Positions 34,152 to 42,670 of a stretch of 64,000 bases of DNA are shown piece after piece. The translations under genes were made by a program, and so were the position numbers. The stretch comes from Streptomyces ruber (GTDB taxonomy: Bacteria; Actinomycetota; Actinomycetes; Streptomycetales; Streptomycetaceae), in assembly GCF_014648075.1 (NCBI RefSeq), contig NZ_BMQK01000004.1:376048-440047 (forward strand). Reading direction: 5' to 3'. Within the stretch, counting starts at the first letter, position 1. The number at the start of each line of letters is the position of its first letter. The notes under the pieces were generated by a model. The model saw nothing but the letters and a program-made list of their open reading frames with translations, was not told the DNA's origin and ran no database searches.

Positions 34152-34985
34152 TCAGGTCCGCCGTGCCGGCCGGCGGCGGGACCACCAGAGGCCGGCCGCG
34201 CCCGCGGAGGCCAGTGCCATCCCGGCCGCACCGAACGGCACCAGCTGGTCGGCGGGACCGGTCCGGGGCAGCTCGTCCTTGCCGGGGGACGACGGACCGG
34301 CCGGCGCGCCGGGAGACGGCGCGCCAGGGGACGGGGTGCCGGGGGACGGGGTGCCGGGGGACGGCGTGCCGCCGCCCGGGGTCGCCTCGTCGCCGCCCGG
34401 GGTGACCGGGCTGTTGTCGGTGCCGAGCAGCAGCGGGGTGGCCGGGGCGTTCGGCGACGGGTTGCTCGCGCCGAACGGGACCGGACCCTGCTGCCAGTAC
34501 GTCTTCGAACCGTCGGCGGTCTGGACGGGCAGGCAGATCTTCCCCTGCTTCGTCAGGTCGTAGGTCGCGTCGACGGCGTACGACTTCGACGCGCCGGCCG
34601 CGAGATCGTCGACGGCGCAGCTGAAGCCGCTGTTCGCGCCTTCGGGAAGGCCGCTCGCCGGAATTTTTGCGCAGCCCTTCACATTCTTGACCGTAAGGCC
34701 GTCGAATCCGACCACGAGCAGCCGGATTTTTCCGCTGTCCTTGCTGCCTGCATTCTTCACGGCGGCGGTGATCCCGGTTTTCCGGGAGCTGTTGTCGACG
34801 GAGATCTTCTCCGGCAGCATGGTCGTCAGTTCGACACCCGCGGGTGCCTCGTCGACGGCCTTTCCTCCCTTGTCGCTCATGCCTCCTCCGTCATCCGCGA
34901 CCGCGGTGCAGGCGAAGACCATGGCCGCCGAACAAGATGCAGCCAGCAGCGATCCCGTGGTGGCCGTCGTGCGGAGAGAAATCAT
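34152..34985 (-). CDS. LPXTG-type cell-wall anchored surface protein
   Basis: A 277-residue exported protein. A signal peptide occupies about 1-30 (SLLAASCSAAMVFACTAVA). A single beta-rich domain of about 150 residues holds three cysteines. A Pro/Gly/Ser/Thr stalk with repeats of GTPSP/GAPSP follows. The sorting signal is LPRTG at 239-243, then a hydrophobic segment and an RRRPARRT tail. It should be linked to peptidoglycan by a sortase. The partner of the extracellular domain is unknown. The start at ATG 34985 has AAGGGGG. GC is noticeably lower in the first 300 codon positions than in its neighbours. Confidence 0.88.
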   Translation of the reverse strand: MISLRTTATTGSLLAASCSAAMVFACTAVADDGGGMSDKGGKAVDEAPAGVELTTMLPEKISVDNSSRKTGITAAVKNAGSKDSGKIRLLVVGFDGLTVKNVKGCAKIPASGLPEGANSGFSCAVDDLAAGASKSYAVDATYDLTKQGKICLPVQTADGSKTYWQQGPVPFGASNPSPNAPATPLLLGTDNSPVTPGGDEATPGGGTPSPGTPSPGTPSPGAPSPGAPAGPSSPGKDELPRTGPADQLVPFGAAGMALASAGAAGLWWSRRRPARRT

Positions 34986-35147
34986 GCCCATCCCCCTTGC
35001 GTCCCCCTTGACTGCGCCGATTTCACAGTCCTTATTCATGGTCCTTGAAGAGGTACCACAAGATTTCTCCGCACTATGCTGGTGTGGCACGAAGTTGTGA
35101 CCGACACGCTACTTCGCGGTTCTTCTGTGATAGGTGTTGAAGGGGGC

Positions 35148-37874
35148 ATGGAGGTGCCGGAAATAAAGCGGGGCGGTGTTCCGGGAGTATTGGTGAACCG
35201 CCGTTACCGGCTGGTCCAGAGTATCGGGCAAGGGGGAATGGGGCGGGTGTGGCGGGCCACCGACGAAATGCTCGACCGTCAGGTGGCCGTCAAGGAGATG
35301 CGTATCGACGGCCTCGACCCGGAGGACAGCCGCACCCGCCGGCAGCGGACCCTGCGGGAGGCCCGTGCCACGGCGCGCATCGACCACCCGGGCGTGGTGC
35401 GGGTGTACGACGTGGTGGACGAGGGCGAGCGGCTGTGGATCGTCATGGAACTCGTCGGCGGGCGCTCCCTGGAGGGCATCCTGCGCGAGGACGGCCCGCT
35501 GGACGTGCGCGAGGCGGCACGGATCGGTCTCCAGCTCGCGGCGGCACTGGGGCAGGTGCACGCGGGGGGAGTGCTGCACCGTGACATCAAGCCGGCCAAC
35601 GTCCTCGTCGAGCACGGCCACGGCCACCGCGTGGTGCTCACCGACTTCGGCATCGCCGCGATCCAGGACGCGGAGGCGCTCACGATGGCCGGGATGCTGG
35701 TCGGCTCGCCCGACTACATGGCGCCCGAGCGCATCTCCGGCCGCCCCCAGGGTCCGCCCTCGGACCTGTGGTCCCTGGGCGCCACCCTGTGCGCGGCCCT
35801 CGGCGGCCGCTCCCCGTTCGCCCGCGCGACGACCCTCGCCACCCTGCACGCGGTGCTGTACGAGGAACCGGACATCCCCGCCGCGGCAGGCGAGCTACGA
35901 GGCGTCCTGACCGCCCTGCTGCAGAAGGAACCGGATTCCCGCCCCGGCCTGGAGGCGGTGGCCACCGTCCTCGAACCCCTGACGACGGCGGGGGTCGCCA
36001 CGGTCTTGATCGAGCCGGAGCCCGAGGGCGCGCCCGGGGGCGGGTCCGTGCCCCGGGGCGGGGCCGGGTTCGGGCCCGAGGCCGGCGCCGTGCCCGGGGC
36101 TGAGGTCACGTCCGGACCTGGGGCCGTAGCCGGGTCTGGTGCCGTGCCCGGGTCTGGGGCGGCGTCCGACCCTGGGTCCGTGCCCGGGGCTGGTGCCGCG
36201 TCCGGGCCTGGTGCCGCACCTGGGCCTGGTGCCGTGCCCGGGTCTGGGGCGGCGTCCGACCCTGGGTCCGTGCCCGGGGCTGGTGCCGCGTCCGGGCCTG
36301 GTGCCGCACCTGGGCCTGGTGCCGTGCCCGGGTCTGGGGCGGCGTCCGACCCTGGGTCCGTGCCCGGGGCTGGTGCCGCGTCCGGGTCTCGGGCAGCGCC
36401 CGACCCTCGTTCCGCGCCCGCGCGTGGGTCTGAGCCCGGGTCTGGGTCTGAGCCCGGGTCTGGGTCTGCGCCCGCGCGTGGGTCTGCACCCGCGCGTGGG
36501 TCCGTGCCCGGGCCCGGGTCCGTGCCCGCGCCTGGGGCCGTACCCGCGCGTGGGTCTGCGTCCGCGCCTGGGTCTGCGCCCGGGCCTGGGTCCGTGCCCG
36601 AGCCCTGGTCCAGGCCCAAATCCGTGCCCGGGGCTGAGCCCACGCCCGGGCCCGCACCTGGGCCTGGTGCCGTACCCGTGCCCGGGGCGGCGCCCGACCC
36701 CCGTTCCGCGCCCGCACCCGGGTCGTCGCCCGTGCCCGAGCCTGCGCCCGCGCGTGAATCGGGGCCCGAACCCGAGCCTGGAGCGAGTCCCGCGCCCGAA
36801 CGCACACCCGCGCCCGAACCAGCGCGTGAGCACATACCCGAGCCCGCGTCCGACCTCTTGCCGCCCTTGCCGCCCTTGCCGCCCTTGCCGCCCATGCCGT
36901 GCGAGCCCGCGCCCGACCCCCCGTCACCACCCGAGCCGGCATTCGAGCCCCCACCCGCGCCGGAGCCGCCGGCCGCGAAGGCCGCACCCGCCTTTCACGC
37001 CTCCCGCACCTCCCACACGGCGAACGCCTCCTCCGAGGCGCCCCCGGAAAGCACCCCCGAGCTCCCCTCCCAGGGCGCGCCCCCGGCCCGGGCGCCGGAC
37101 AAGCAGCCGTCGGGTCCGGTACACGCCCCCACAGGGCCACCGCCACCCGTCCGCACCCCCACGCAGAAGGACCTGCCGACCCCGCCGGGCACACCGGGCC
37201 GGCCAACCCGGCCGACCCCGTCCCCCGACCCCAGGCGCACCAGGCGGCGCATCGCCGTGGCCGTCGTGGGAGCGGCGCTGGCCGGAGCCGGAGCACTCCT
37301 CGTCCCGGCGCTGGGCGGCGGCTCGCCCGGGAGCGGTGACGGTGCCTCCCGGGCGCCGTCGGCGGCGGCCCCGTCCGCCCGTACCGGCACCCCCACCTCA
37401 CCGCCCCCCACCGTCGAGGGCACTTCGCGTCCGCCCACCCTCCCGGCGCTCCCGGCGGGCGCCCGGCGCGAGGCCGGACTGTACGCGTGGGTTCCGCCCG
37501 AGGACTGGCAGCGCGTCGTGCGCAGTGACGCCAAGATCTCCTACAGCTCGCCCGACCGCGCACAGGAGATCATCGCCAATGCCGCCCCGGCCCGCGGCGA
37601 CCTGCTGAGGCAGTGGCAGGACACGGAGAGGCGGTCCACCGGAAAAGGCCGGGACTACCGGAGGATCCGGCTGGCGGAGACCACGTTCCGGAACGCGCCC
37701 GCGGTGGTGTGGGAGTACACCGTCACGGCCGACGAGCGGCCCTGGCACGTCCGTACGCTCGGCTTCCGCAGCGGCGGCATCTCGTACGAGATCGACACCT
37801 GGTACCACCCCGACGCCGAGGCCCGCGCCCTCCCCGTCTACGAACGTGTCCGGGACACCTTCACACCCCTGTGA
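35148..37874 (+). CDS. Membrane Ser/Thr protein kinase with a very long repetitive linker
   Basis: A 908-residue PknB-type kinase. The catalytic domain is at about 18-280, with the P-loop IGQGGMGRVW, Lys in VAVKEM, HRDIKPAN and DFGIA all present. Residues 285-690 form an extreme Pro/Ala/Gly/Ser linker; within it a 30-residue segment is repeated almost perfectly (see 36138-36400). A transmembrane helix lies at about 703-725, and the extracellular C-terminal 180 residues contain a beta-rich domain (GLYAWVPPEDWQRV...) without PASTA repeats. The stalk is therefore intracellular, between kinase and membrane. ATG 35148 has GGGGG. The 3' end overlaps the convergent permease gene by 14 bases. Confidence 0.9.
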   Translation: MEVPEIKRGGVPGVLVNRRYRLVQSIGQGGMGRVWRATDEMLDRQVAVKEMRIDGLDPEDSRTRRQRTLREARATARIDHPGVVRVYDVVDEGERLWIVMELVGGRSLEGILREDGPLDVREAARIGLQLAAALGQVHAGGVLHRDIKPANVLVEHGHGHRVVLTDFGIAAIQDAEALTMAGMLVGSPDYMAPERISGRPQGPPSDLWSLGATLCAALGGRSPFARATTLATLHAVLYEEPDIPAAAGELRGVLTALLQKEPDSRPGLEAVATVLEPLTTAGVATVLIEPEPEGAPGGGSVPRGGAGFGPEAGAVPGAEVTSGPGAVAGSGAVPGSGAASDPGSVPGAGAASGPGAAPGPGAVPGSGAASDPGSVPGAGAASGPGAAPGPGAVPGSGAASDPGSVPGAGAASGSRAAPDPRSAPARGSEPGSGSEPGSGSAPARGSAPARGSVPGPGSVPAPGAVPARGSASAPGSAPGPGSVPEPWSRPKSVPGAEPTPGPAPGPGAVPVPGAAPDPRSAPAPGSSPVPEPAPARESGPEPEPGASPAPERTPAPEPAREHIPEPASDLLPPLPPLPPLPPMPCEPAPDPPSPPEPAFEPPPAPEPPAAKAAPAFHASRTSHTANASSEAPPESTPELPSQGAPPARAPDKQPSGPVHAPTGPPPPVRTPTQKDLPTPPGTPGRPTRPTPSPDPRRTRRRIAVAVVGAALAGAGALLVPALGGGSPGSGDGASRAPSAAAPSARTGTPTSPPPTVEGTSRPPTLPALPAGARREAGLYAWVPPEDWQRVVRSDAKISYSSPDRAQEIIANAAPARGDLLRQWQDTERRSTGKGRDYRRIRLAETTFRNAPAVVWEYTVTADERPWHVRTLGFRSGGISYEIDTWYHPDAEARALPVYERVRDTFTPL
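36138..36400 (+). repeat. 90-bp tandem repeat inside the kinase gene
   Basis: Nearly identical 90-base copies start at 36138 and 36228, and a partial third starts at 36318. Each encodes 30 residues of Gly/Ala/Ser/Pro (GSGAASDPGSVPGAGAASGP and so on). Flanking sequence from about 36010 to 36800 is a looser version of the same 6- to 12-base pattern. Confidence 0.88.
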
Positions 37875-39282
37875 GCCGCTGCTTGTTCCGGTCGAGCCTC
37901 TGTTTCACCAGTGAGACACCGACCACACCCGCGGCCACCAGCAGTGACAGCAGCAGGATCTCGCGGTTGCCGTGCTCGGTGTCGGTCAGCATGTAGACCA
38001 GCACGAACACGATGAAGGCGATCGTCGCCCAGGTCAGGTACGGGTACAGCCACATCCGTACGACGAGCCTCTCCGGCGACTCCCGTTCGATCACCTTGCG
38101 CAGCCGCAGCTGCGAGAAGCAGATCACCAGCCACACGAACAGCGCCACCGCGCCCGAGGAGTTGACCAGGAAGAGGAAGACCGAGTCCGGGAAGGCGTAG
38201 TTGAAGAAGACCGCCACGAACCCGAAGACCACTGACGAGAGGATCGCCGCGACCGGCACCCCGTGCTCGTTCGTCCGGGCGAAGACCCCCGGCGCGTCAC
38301 CGCGCCGGCCGAGCGAGAACGCCATCCGGGAGGCCGTGTAGAGGCCGGAGTTCAGGCAGGACAGCACGGACGTCAGCACGATGAAGTTCATGATCTGGCC
38401 CGCGTGTGGAATGCCCAGCGAGTCCAGCGCGGCGACGTAACTGCCGTCCTCCTCGATCGACTTCGCGTCCCACGGCAGCAGCGTCACCACGACGAAGATG
38501 GAGCCGAGGTAGAAGACGGCGATGCGCCAGATGATGCTGTTGGTGGCCTTGGTGACCGCCCGCTGCGGGTCACCGGTCTCACCGGCCGCCAGCGTCGGGA
38601 TCTCGCTGCCCATGAAGGAGAAGACGACGAGCAGCACACCGACGAGGATGGCGCCGGGCCCGTGCGGCAGGAAGCCGCCGTGGTCGGTGAGGTTGGCGAG
38701 GCCCGCCTGCTCGGCGTCGACACCCGGCAGCAGGCCGAAGACGGCGAGCAGGCCGACGACGATGAACACGGCGATCGCCACGACCTTGATCCCCGCGAAC
38801 CAGAACTCGAACTCGCCGTAACTGCCCACGGAGACCAGGTTGGTCGCGGTCAGCACGATCATCACGATCAGTGCCCAGCCCCACTGGGGCACGGCCGGGA
38901 TCCACCCCTCCAGGATCACGGCGCCCGCGGTGGCCTCCACCGCCAGCACCACGACCCAGAAGAACCAGTACAGCCAGCCGATCGAGAACCCCGCCCACCG
39001 CCCGAGCGCCCGGTCCGCGTGCGCGGAGAACGAACCGGACGTCGGGTTCGCGGCCGACATCTCCCCGAGCATCCGCATCACCAGCACCACGAGCGTGCCG
39101 ACGAGGAGATACGAGAGCAGGATGCCCGGCCCGGCGGTGGCGATACCGGAGCTGGAACCGACGAACAGTCCGGCACCGATGACGCCACCGATGGCGATCA
39201 TGGAGAGATGGCGGGGCTTGAGGCCGGTCTGAAGGCCGCCGGGCTCGCCCGGGGCCTCCGTCATGGTCGGCTGCGAGGTCAT
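37861..39282 (-). CDS. APC-family amino acid permease (AAT group)
   Basis: A 473-residue, 12-helix permease closely related to the one at 31614-33020. It has LKPRHLSMIAIGGVIGAG, then MRMLGEMSAANPTSGSF. The C-terminal helices end with a short basic tail (KQRLDRNKQR). It is likely a proton-coupled amino acid importer; helix 3 and 5 differences from its neighbour suggest another substrate. ATG 39282 is preceded by GAAGGAACC, a plausible ribosome site. The upstream region 39283-39509 is AT-richer and holds AACGAT/ATCGTT arms at 39379 and 39406 that may bind a regulator. Its stop lies inside the end of the convergent kinase gene. Confidence 0.93.
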   Translation of the reverse strand: MTSQPTMTEAPGEPGGLQTGLKPRHLSMIAIGGVIGAGLFVGSSSGIATAGPGILLSYLLVGTLVVLVMRMLGEMSAANPTSGSFSAHADRALGRWAGFSIGWLYWFFWVVVLAVEATAGAVILEGWIPAVPQWGWALIVMIVLTATNLVSVGSYGEFEFWFAGIKVVAIAVFIVVGLLAVFGLLPGVDAEQAGLANLTDHGGFLPHGPGAILVGVLLVVFSFMGSEIPTLAAGETGDPQRAVTKATNSIIWRIAVFYLGSIFVVVTLLPWDAKSIEEDGSYVAALDSLGIPHAGQIMNFIVLTSVLSCLNSGLYTASRMAFSLGRRGDAPGVFARTNEHGVPVAAILSSVVFGFVAVFFNYAFPDSVFLFLVNSSGAVALFVWLVICFSQLRLRKVIERESPERLVVRMWLYPYLTWATIAFIVFVLVYMLTDTEHGNREILLLSLLVAAGVVGVSLVKQRLDRNKQRLTGV

Positions 39283-39509
39283 GGGGTTCCTTCGTGCAGC
39301 TGTGCGGGACGCGCGGGCACGCGCGGTGCCGCGACTGGTGAACGGTCATTAACAAGCCGATCCAGTAAATCGGAGGCGAACGATTTCCTGAACCTTTGAA
39401 TCAAGATCGTTACTTGAGGTTTCCATGAGGTTCTTCAGCGTTACCTGGGTATTGCGGGGGTTCGCCACCCCGGCAGGCCCCGCCCGGACGGGCGTGTCAC
39501 ACTCGGACC

Positions 39510-40004
39510 ATGCGCGTCTACCTCGGCTCGGATCACGCCGGCTACGAACTGAAGAATCACCTGGTCGAGTGGCTGCGGGCGGCCGGCCACGAGCCCGTCG
39601 ACTGTGGACCCCACATCTACGACGCCCAGGACGACTACCCGCCGTTCTGCCTCCGCGCCGCCGAGCGCACGGCCGCCGACCCCGACTCGCTCGGCGTCGT
39701 GATCGGCGGCTCGGGCAACGGGGAGCAGATCGCCGCCAACAAGGTCGCGGGTGTCCGCGCGACCCTCGCCTGGAGCGCGGAGACCGCGTCGCTGGGCCGT
39801 GAGCACAACAACGCGAACGTCATCGCGGTCGGTGCTCGCATGCACTCCCAGGACGAGGCGACGAAGTTCGTCGAGACCTTCCTGAGCACGCCGTTCTCGA
39901 ACGACGAGCGCCACATCCGCCGCATCGAGATGCTCGCGCGCTACGAGACGACGGGCGAGCTGCCCCCGGTCCCGGCCCACCACCCGCAGCCGCCGGAGGC
40001 GTGA
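39510..40004 (+). CDS. rpiB: Ribose-5-phosphate isomerase B
   Basis: A 164-residue RpiB/LacAB-family enzyme that interconverts ribose 5-phosphate and ribulose 5-phosphate in the pentose phosphate pathway. Motifs visible are SDHAGYELK at 7-15, DDYPPFC at about 40-46, IGGSGNGEQIAANK at about 64-77 and NNANVIAVGARM at about 100-111. The ATG at 39510 has no ribosome site but a CACACT box ends nine bases upstream, so the message is probably leaderless. It is followed by a short terminator (40030-40053). Confidence 0.95.
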   Translation: MRVYLGSDHAGYELKNHLVEWLRAAGHEPVDCGPHIYDAQDDYPPFCLRAAERTAADPDSLGVVIGGSGNGEQIAANKVAGVRATLAWSAETASLGREHNNANVIAVGARMHSQDEATKFVETFLSTPFSNDERHIRRIEMLARYETTGELPPVPAHHPQPPEA

Positions 40005-40029
40005 GGAGCCCCTCACCGCGGCACGCCCC

Positions 40030-40053
40030 GTAGGCCCACACGCGTGGGCCTAC
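40030..40053. terminator. rpiB terminator
   Basis: Arms GTAGGCCCAC and GTGGGCCTAC around a four-base loop, 26 bases past rpiB. The arm contains GGCCCAC, the same phrase that recurs in the 14-bp array starting at 40096. Confidence 0.75.
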
Positions 40054-40095
40054 GGTCGTTGGCCCGCATGTGTGAGCTATAGCTGTGGACCTACG

Positions 40096-40277
40096 CCGTT
40101 GGCCCACAACCGTGGGCCCATGAACGTTGGCCCACAACCGTTGGCCCACAACCGTCGGTCCGCAACCGTCGGTCCGCAACCGTGGGCCCACAACCGTCGG
40201 TCCACAACCGTGGGCCCACGAACGTTGGCCCACGACCGTCGGCCCACAACCGTTGGCCCACAACCGTGGACCCACGG
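40096..40277 (+). repeat. 14-bp tandem repeat array B, thirteen units
   Basis: Thirteen units in exact 14-base register, consensus CCGTTGGCCCACAA, with substitutions mostly at positions 5, 8, 11 and 13. Rotated, the unit matches array A at 13469-13580 at about 11 of 14 positions. No stop codon interrupts it in any of the six frames. It sits inside the 424-base gap between rpiB and the DNA glycosylase gene, which otherwise has no gene. Confidence 0.92.
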
Positions 40278-40289
40278 GCATGTGCCTGC

Positions 40290-40425
40290 ACCGCGGACCA
40301 GCGCCGCACCAGCACCGGCACTCCCACCAGCATCAGCACCAGCACTCCCACTAACGCCAGCACTCCCACCAGCACTGGCCGCAGCACCAACACCAGCACC
40401 CAGCACCGCGCATCCACCGGAGGCC
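40290..40425 (+). repeat. Degenerate CACCAG/CACTCC simple repeat upstream of the glycosylase
   Basis: This C/A-rich stretch is built from loose repeats of CACCAGCA and CACTCCCA with about a 15- to 18-base period. It ends directly before the ribosome site of the glycosylase gene. It contains almost no T on the plus strand, so a purine-rich strand asymmetry is evident. Confidence 0.7.
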
Positions 40426-40428
40426 CCC

Positions 40429-41247
40429 GTGCCCGAAGGGCACACCATCCACCGCCTGGCCCAGGACTACCACGCGGCGTTCGGCGGCCGGACCGCCCGC
40501 GTCACCAGCCCGCAGGGCAAGTTCACGGACGCGGCGGCCCTGCTCGACGGCACGGCGCTCACCGCGGCGGAGGCCCACGGCAAGCACCTCTTCCTGCGCT
40601 TCGGCCCCGCGGACGCCGGGAACTGGGTCCACATCCACCTCGGCCTCTTCGGCAAGGTCGGCTTCGGCCCGGCACCCGCCCCGGCGCCCACCGACACGGT
40701 CCGCCTCCGGCTCGCGAACGACACGTCGTACGTGGACCTCCGCGGCCCCACCACCTGCGCGCTGATCACCGAGGACGAGAAGAACGCCGTACACGCCCGC
40801 CTCGGCCCGGACCCCCTGCGCCCGGACGCCGACCCGGAGGTGGCGTACCGGCGCATCGCGCGCAGCCGTACGACGATCGCCGCCCTGCTGATGGACCAGA
40901 AGGTCGTCGCGGGCGTCGGCAACGTCTACCGTGCCGAGGTCCTCTTCCGGCACGGCATCGACCCGTACCGCGCGGGCAGGGACATCGGCCCCCGGGAATG
41001 GGACGCCCTCTGGACCGACCTCGTGGAACTCATGCGCGAGGGCGTGCGCAACAACCGCATCGACACCGTCCGTCCCGAACACACCCCCGAGGCCATGGGG
41101 CGCCCGCCGCGCGTCGACGACCACGGCGGCGAGGTGTACGTGTACCGCAGGGCGAACCTCCCCTGCCACATCTGTGGCGGCGAGATCCGCACCGCCGGTC
41201 TCGCCGCCCGCAACCTCTTCTGGTGTCCGGCCTGCCAGCAGGCCTAG
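40429..41247 (+). CDS. Fpg/Nei-family DNA glycosylase/AP lyase
   Basis: A 272-residue base-excision repair enzyme. After the initiator the chain begins P-E-G, giving the catalytic N-terminal proline and glutamate of Fpg/Nei proteins. The helix-two-turn-helix region is at about 150-185 (LLMDQKVVAGVGNVYRAEVL). A C-terminal zinc finger, CHIC at about 246-249 and CPAC at about 266-269, binds DNA. It removes oxidised bases; the HTIHRLA start is more Nei-like. A GTG start at 40429 with GGAGG upstream places the proline correctly, which decides against the longer in-frame reading that would include the repeat array. Confidence 0.92.
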   Translation: MPEGHTIHRLAQDYHAAFGGRTARVTSPQGKFTDAAALLDGTALTAAEAHGKHLFLRFGPADAGNWVHIHLGLFGKVGFGPAPAPAPTDTVRLRLANDTSYVDLRGPTTCALITEDEKNAVHARLGPDPLRPDADPEVAYRRIARSRTTIAALLMDQKVVAGVGNVYRAEVLFRHGIDPYRAGRDIGPREWDALWTDLVELMREGVRNNRIDTVRPEHTPEAMGRPPRVDDHGGEVYVYRRANLPCHICGGEIRTAGLAARNLFWCPACQQA

Positions 41248-41258
41248 CGGGCGGCGGC

Positions 41259-42488
41259 CTAGAACCCGTGCGGCAGCCAGGGCGCCACGGCGGACCCGAA
41301 GGCGACCGACGCCTCCGCCAGCGCCCCCTGCCGCAGCTCCCGCACCCGCCCGGCCGCCGCCAGCGACGTCAGGCTCACCCCGCCCAGGTAGGCCGCCCCC
41401 AGCTCCCGTACCGACAGGGAGAGGTCGGCGGCCTCGTCGGTGCGCTTGCAGCTCGCGCCCTTCGCGTCACCCGTGAGCCGCCAACGTCCGGCGTTCCAGG
41501 TGCAGAACGCGTCGTCGACCTCGAACACCACGTCGAGCGGCGTCTGGTACGTCCGCGCCTCCAGCGCCGCGCCCACGTCCACCAGCCGGACGTACAGCGC
41601 GTCCTTGATCTGTACGGAGCACCGGCGGATGTCGGAGACCAGGTGCAGCCACGGTTCGTCGACGGGCCGCGCGGGCGCGACCACCGTCGACGTCAGGTCG
41701 ATGCCGAAGAGGAACCGCCACAGCGCCGCGTGCGCGGCGGGGTCCAGCGCCTCCAGGGCACTGACGTGCACGGCGCCCCTCGGGCCCGACCTGTCCCACT
41801 CCGGCTTGATCCGGAAGCGGACGTACCCCACGACGTCCGCGCCCCGCTCGGCCAGCACGCACTGCAGGGGCGACTGCCCGTCCCGGTCGTTCCCCGGGTC
41901 CAGCACCCCGAGCCGCTCCCAGCCGGGCCGCCGCGCCAGCATCCCCGGCCGCTCGGGCACCCGGCGCGCGTACAGGGCCTCGCACACGTCGAGCGCGTCG
42001 GCGGGCGCCGCGTAACGAAGCCGTACGTCGTCGGTGCCGGGCGGCACGGACAGCCGTACCCGGGTGGTGTCCACCTCGGCGTTGAGCTGGTGGGTGGCGG
42101 TGCCGTAGCCGAACCGGCCGTATATCTCCGGCTCGGAGGCGGTCAGTACGGCGAGCGGCTCACCCCAGGAGCGGACGTCGTCCAGCTGCCGCCGCATCAT
42201 GGTCCGCAGCAGCCCGCGCCGCCGGTGCGTGGCGGCGACGCTCACCATGGTGACGCCCGCGGCGGGCACCGAGGCACCGCCGGGCACGGTGACCCTGAAG
42301 GTGAACGCGCCAGCCGTCCCCACGCAGGTGTCGCCGTCCCAGACGCCGATCGACCGGTCGTGCTCCGTGAGCGCCTCCCACAGCTCGCGCTCCTTGGAGG
42401 ACTCCAGCGCGCCGCCGAAGGCCCGGTTGAGCGTGCCGTACCAAGTTTCCCAGTCGGGCTTCCGCAGCACGCGCACGTCAGTCTTCAT
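41259..42488 (-). CDS. Eis-like GNAT N-acetyltransferase
   Basis: A 409-residue acetyltransferase with the three-part layout of the Eis family. An N-terminal GNAT domain spans about 1-150, with the acetyl-CoA pattern VTMVSVAATHRRRGLLRTMM. A second GNAT-like region lies at about 150-290, and a sterol-carrier-like C-terminal domain at about 290-409. Eis of mycobacteria acetylates aminoglycosides and other amines; whether this homologue does is unknown. ATG 42488 is chosen because DVRVLRKPDWETW begins the domain. The gene converges with the glycosylase gene, with 11 bases between the stops. Confidence 0.85.
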   Translation of the reverse strand: MKTDVRVLRKPDWETWYGTLNRAFGGALESSKERELWEALTEHDRSIGVWDGDTCVGTAGAFTFRVTVPGGASVPAAGVTMVSVAATHRRRGLLRTMMRRQLDDVRSWGEPLAVLTASEPEIYGRFGYGTATHQLNAEVDTTRVRLSVPPGTDDVRLRYAAPADALDVCEALYARRVPERPGMLARRPGWERLGVLDPGNDRDGQSPLQCVLAERGADVVGYVRFRIKPEWDRSGPRGAVHVSALEALDPAAHAALWRFLFGIDLTSTVVAPARPVDEPWLHLVSDIRRCSVQIKDALYVRLVDVGAALEARTYQTPLDVVFEVDDAFCTWNAGRWRLTGDAKGASCKRTDEAADLSLSVRELGAAYLGGVSLTSLAAAGRVRELRQGALAEASVAFGSAVAPWLPHGF

Positions 42489-42670
42489 GAGGCCATGCCT
42501 ACCAGGGCGGTCCCGGGGCGGGCGAGCCATTTTCGCCCCGGGGCCGCGGCCGTCCGCCCGCCGCCGGCGCCCGGATCCGTGTGAGATTCGTCGTGAGCGG
42601 GCCCTCGGAAGGAGGACAAGTGGGACCTCCCGTGCACAGGACCAGGTCCGCTGGATAAGGTCCCCAATCA

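Noticed and set aside
40096..40277. CRISPR array
   Set aside because: Units of 14 bp are contiguous with no unique spacers, and no cas genes are present.
40072..40428. In-frame N-terminal extension of the DNA glycosylase through the 14-bp array
   Set aside because: The catalytic proline must follow the initiator in Fpg/Nei enzymes, and GTG 40429 has a good ribosome site. The array is open in all frames, so openness is not evidence.
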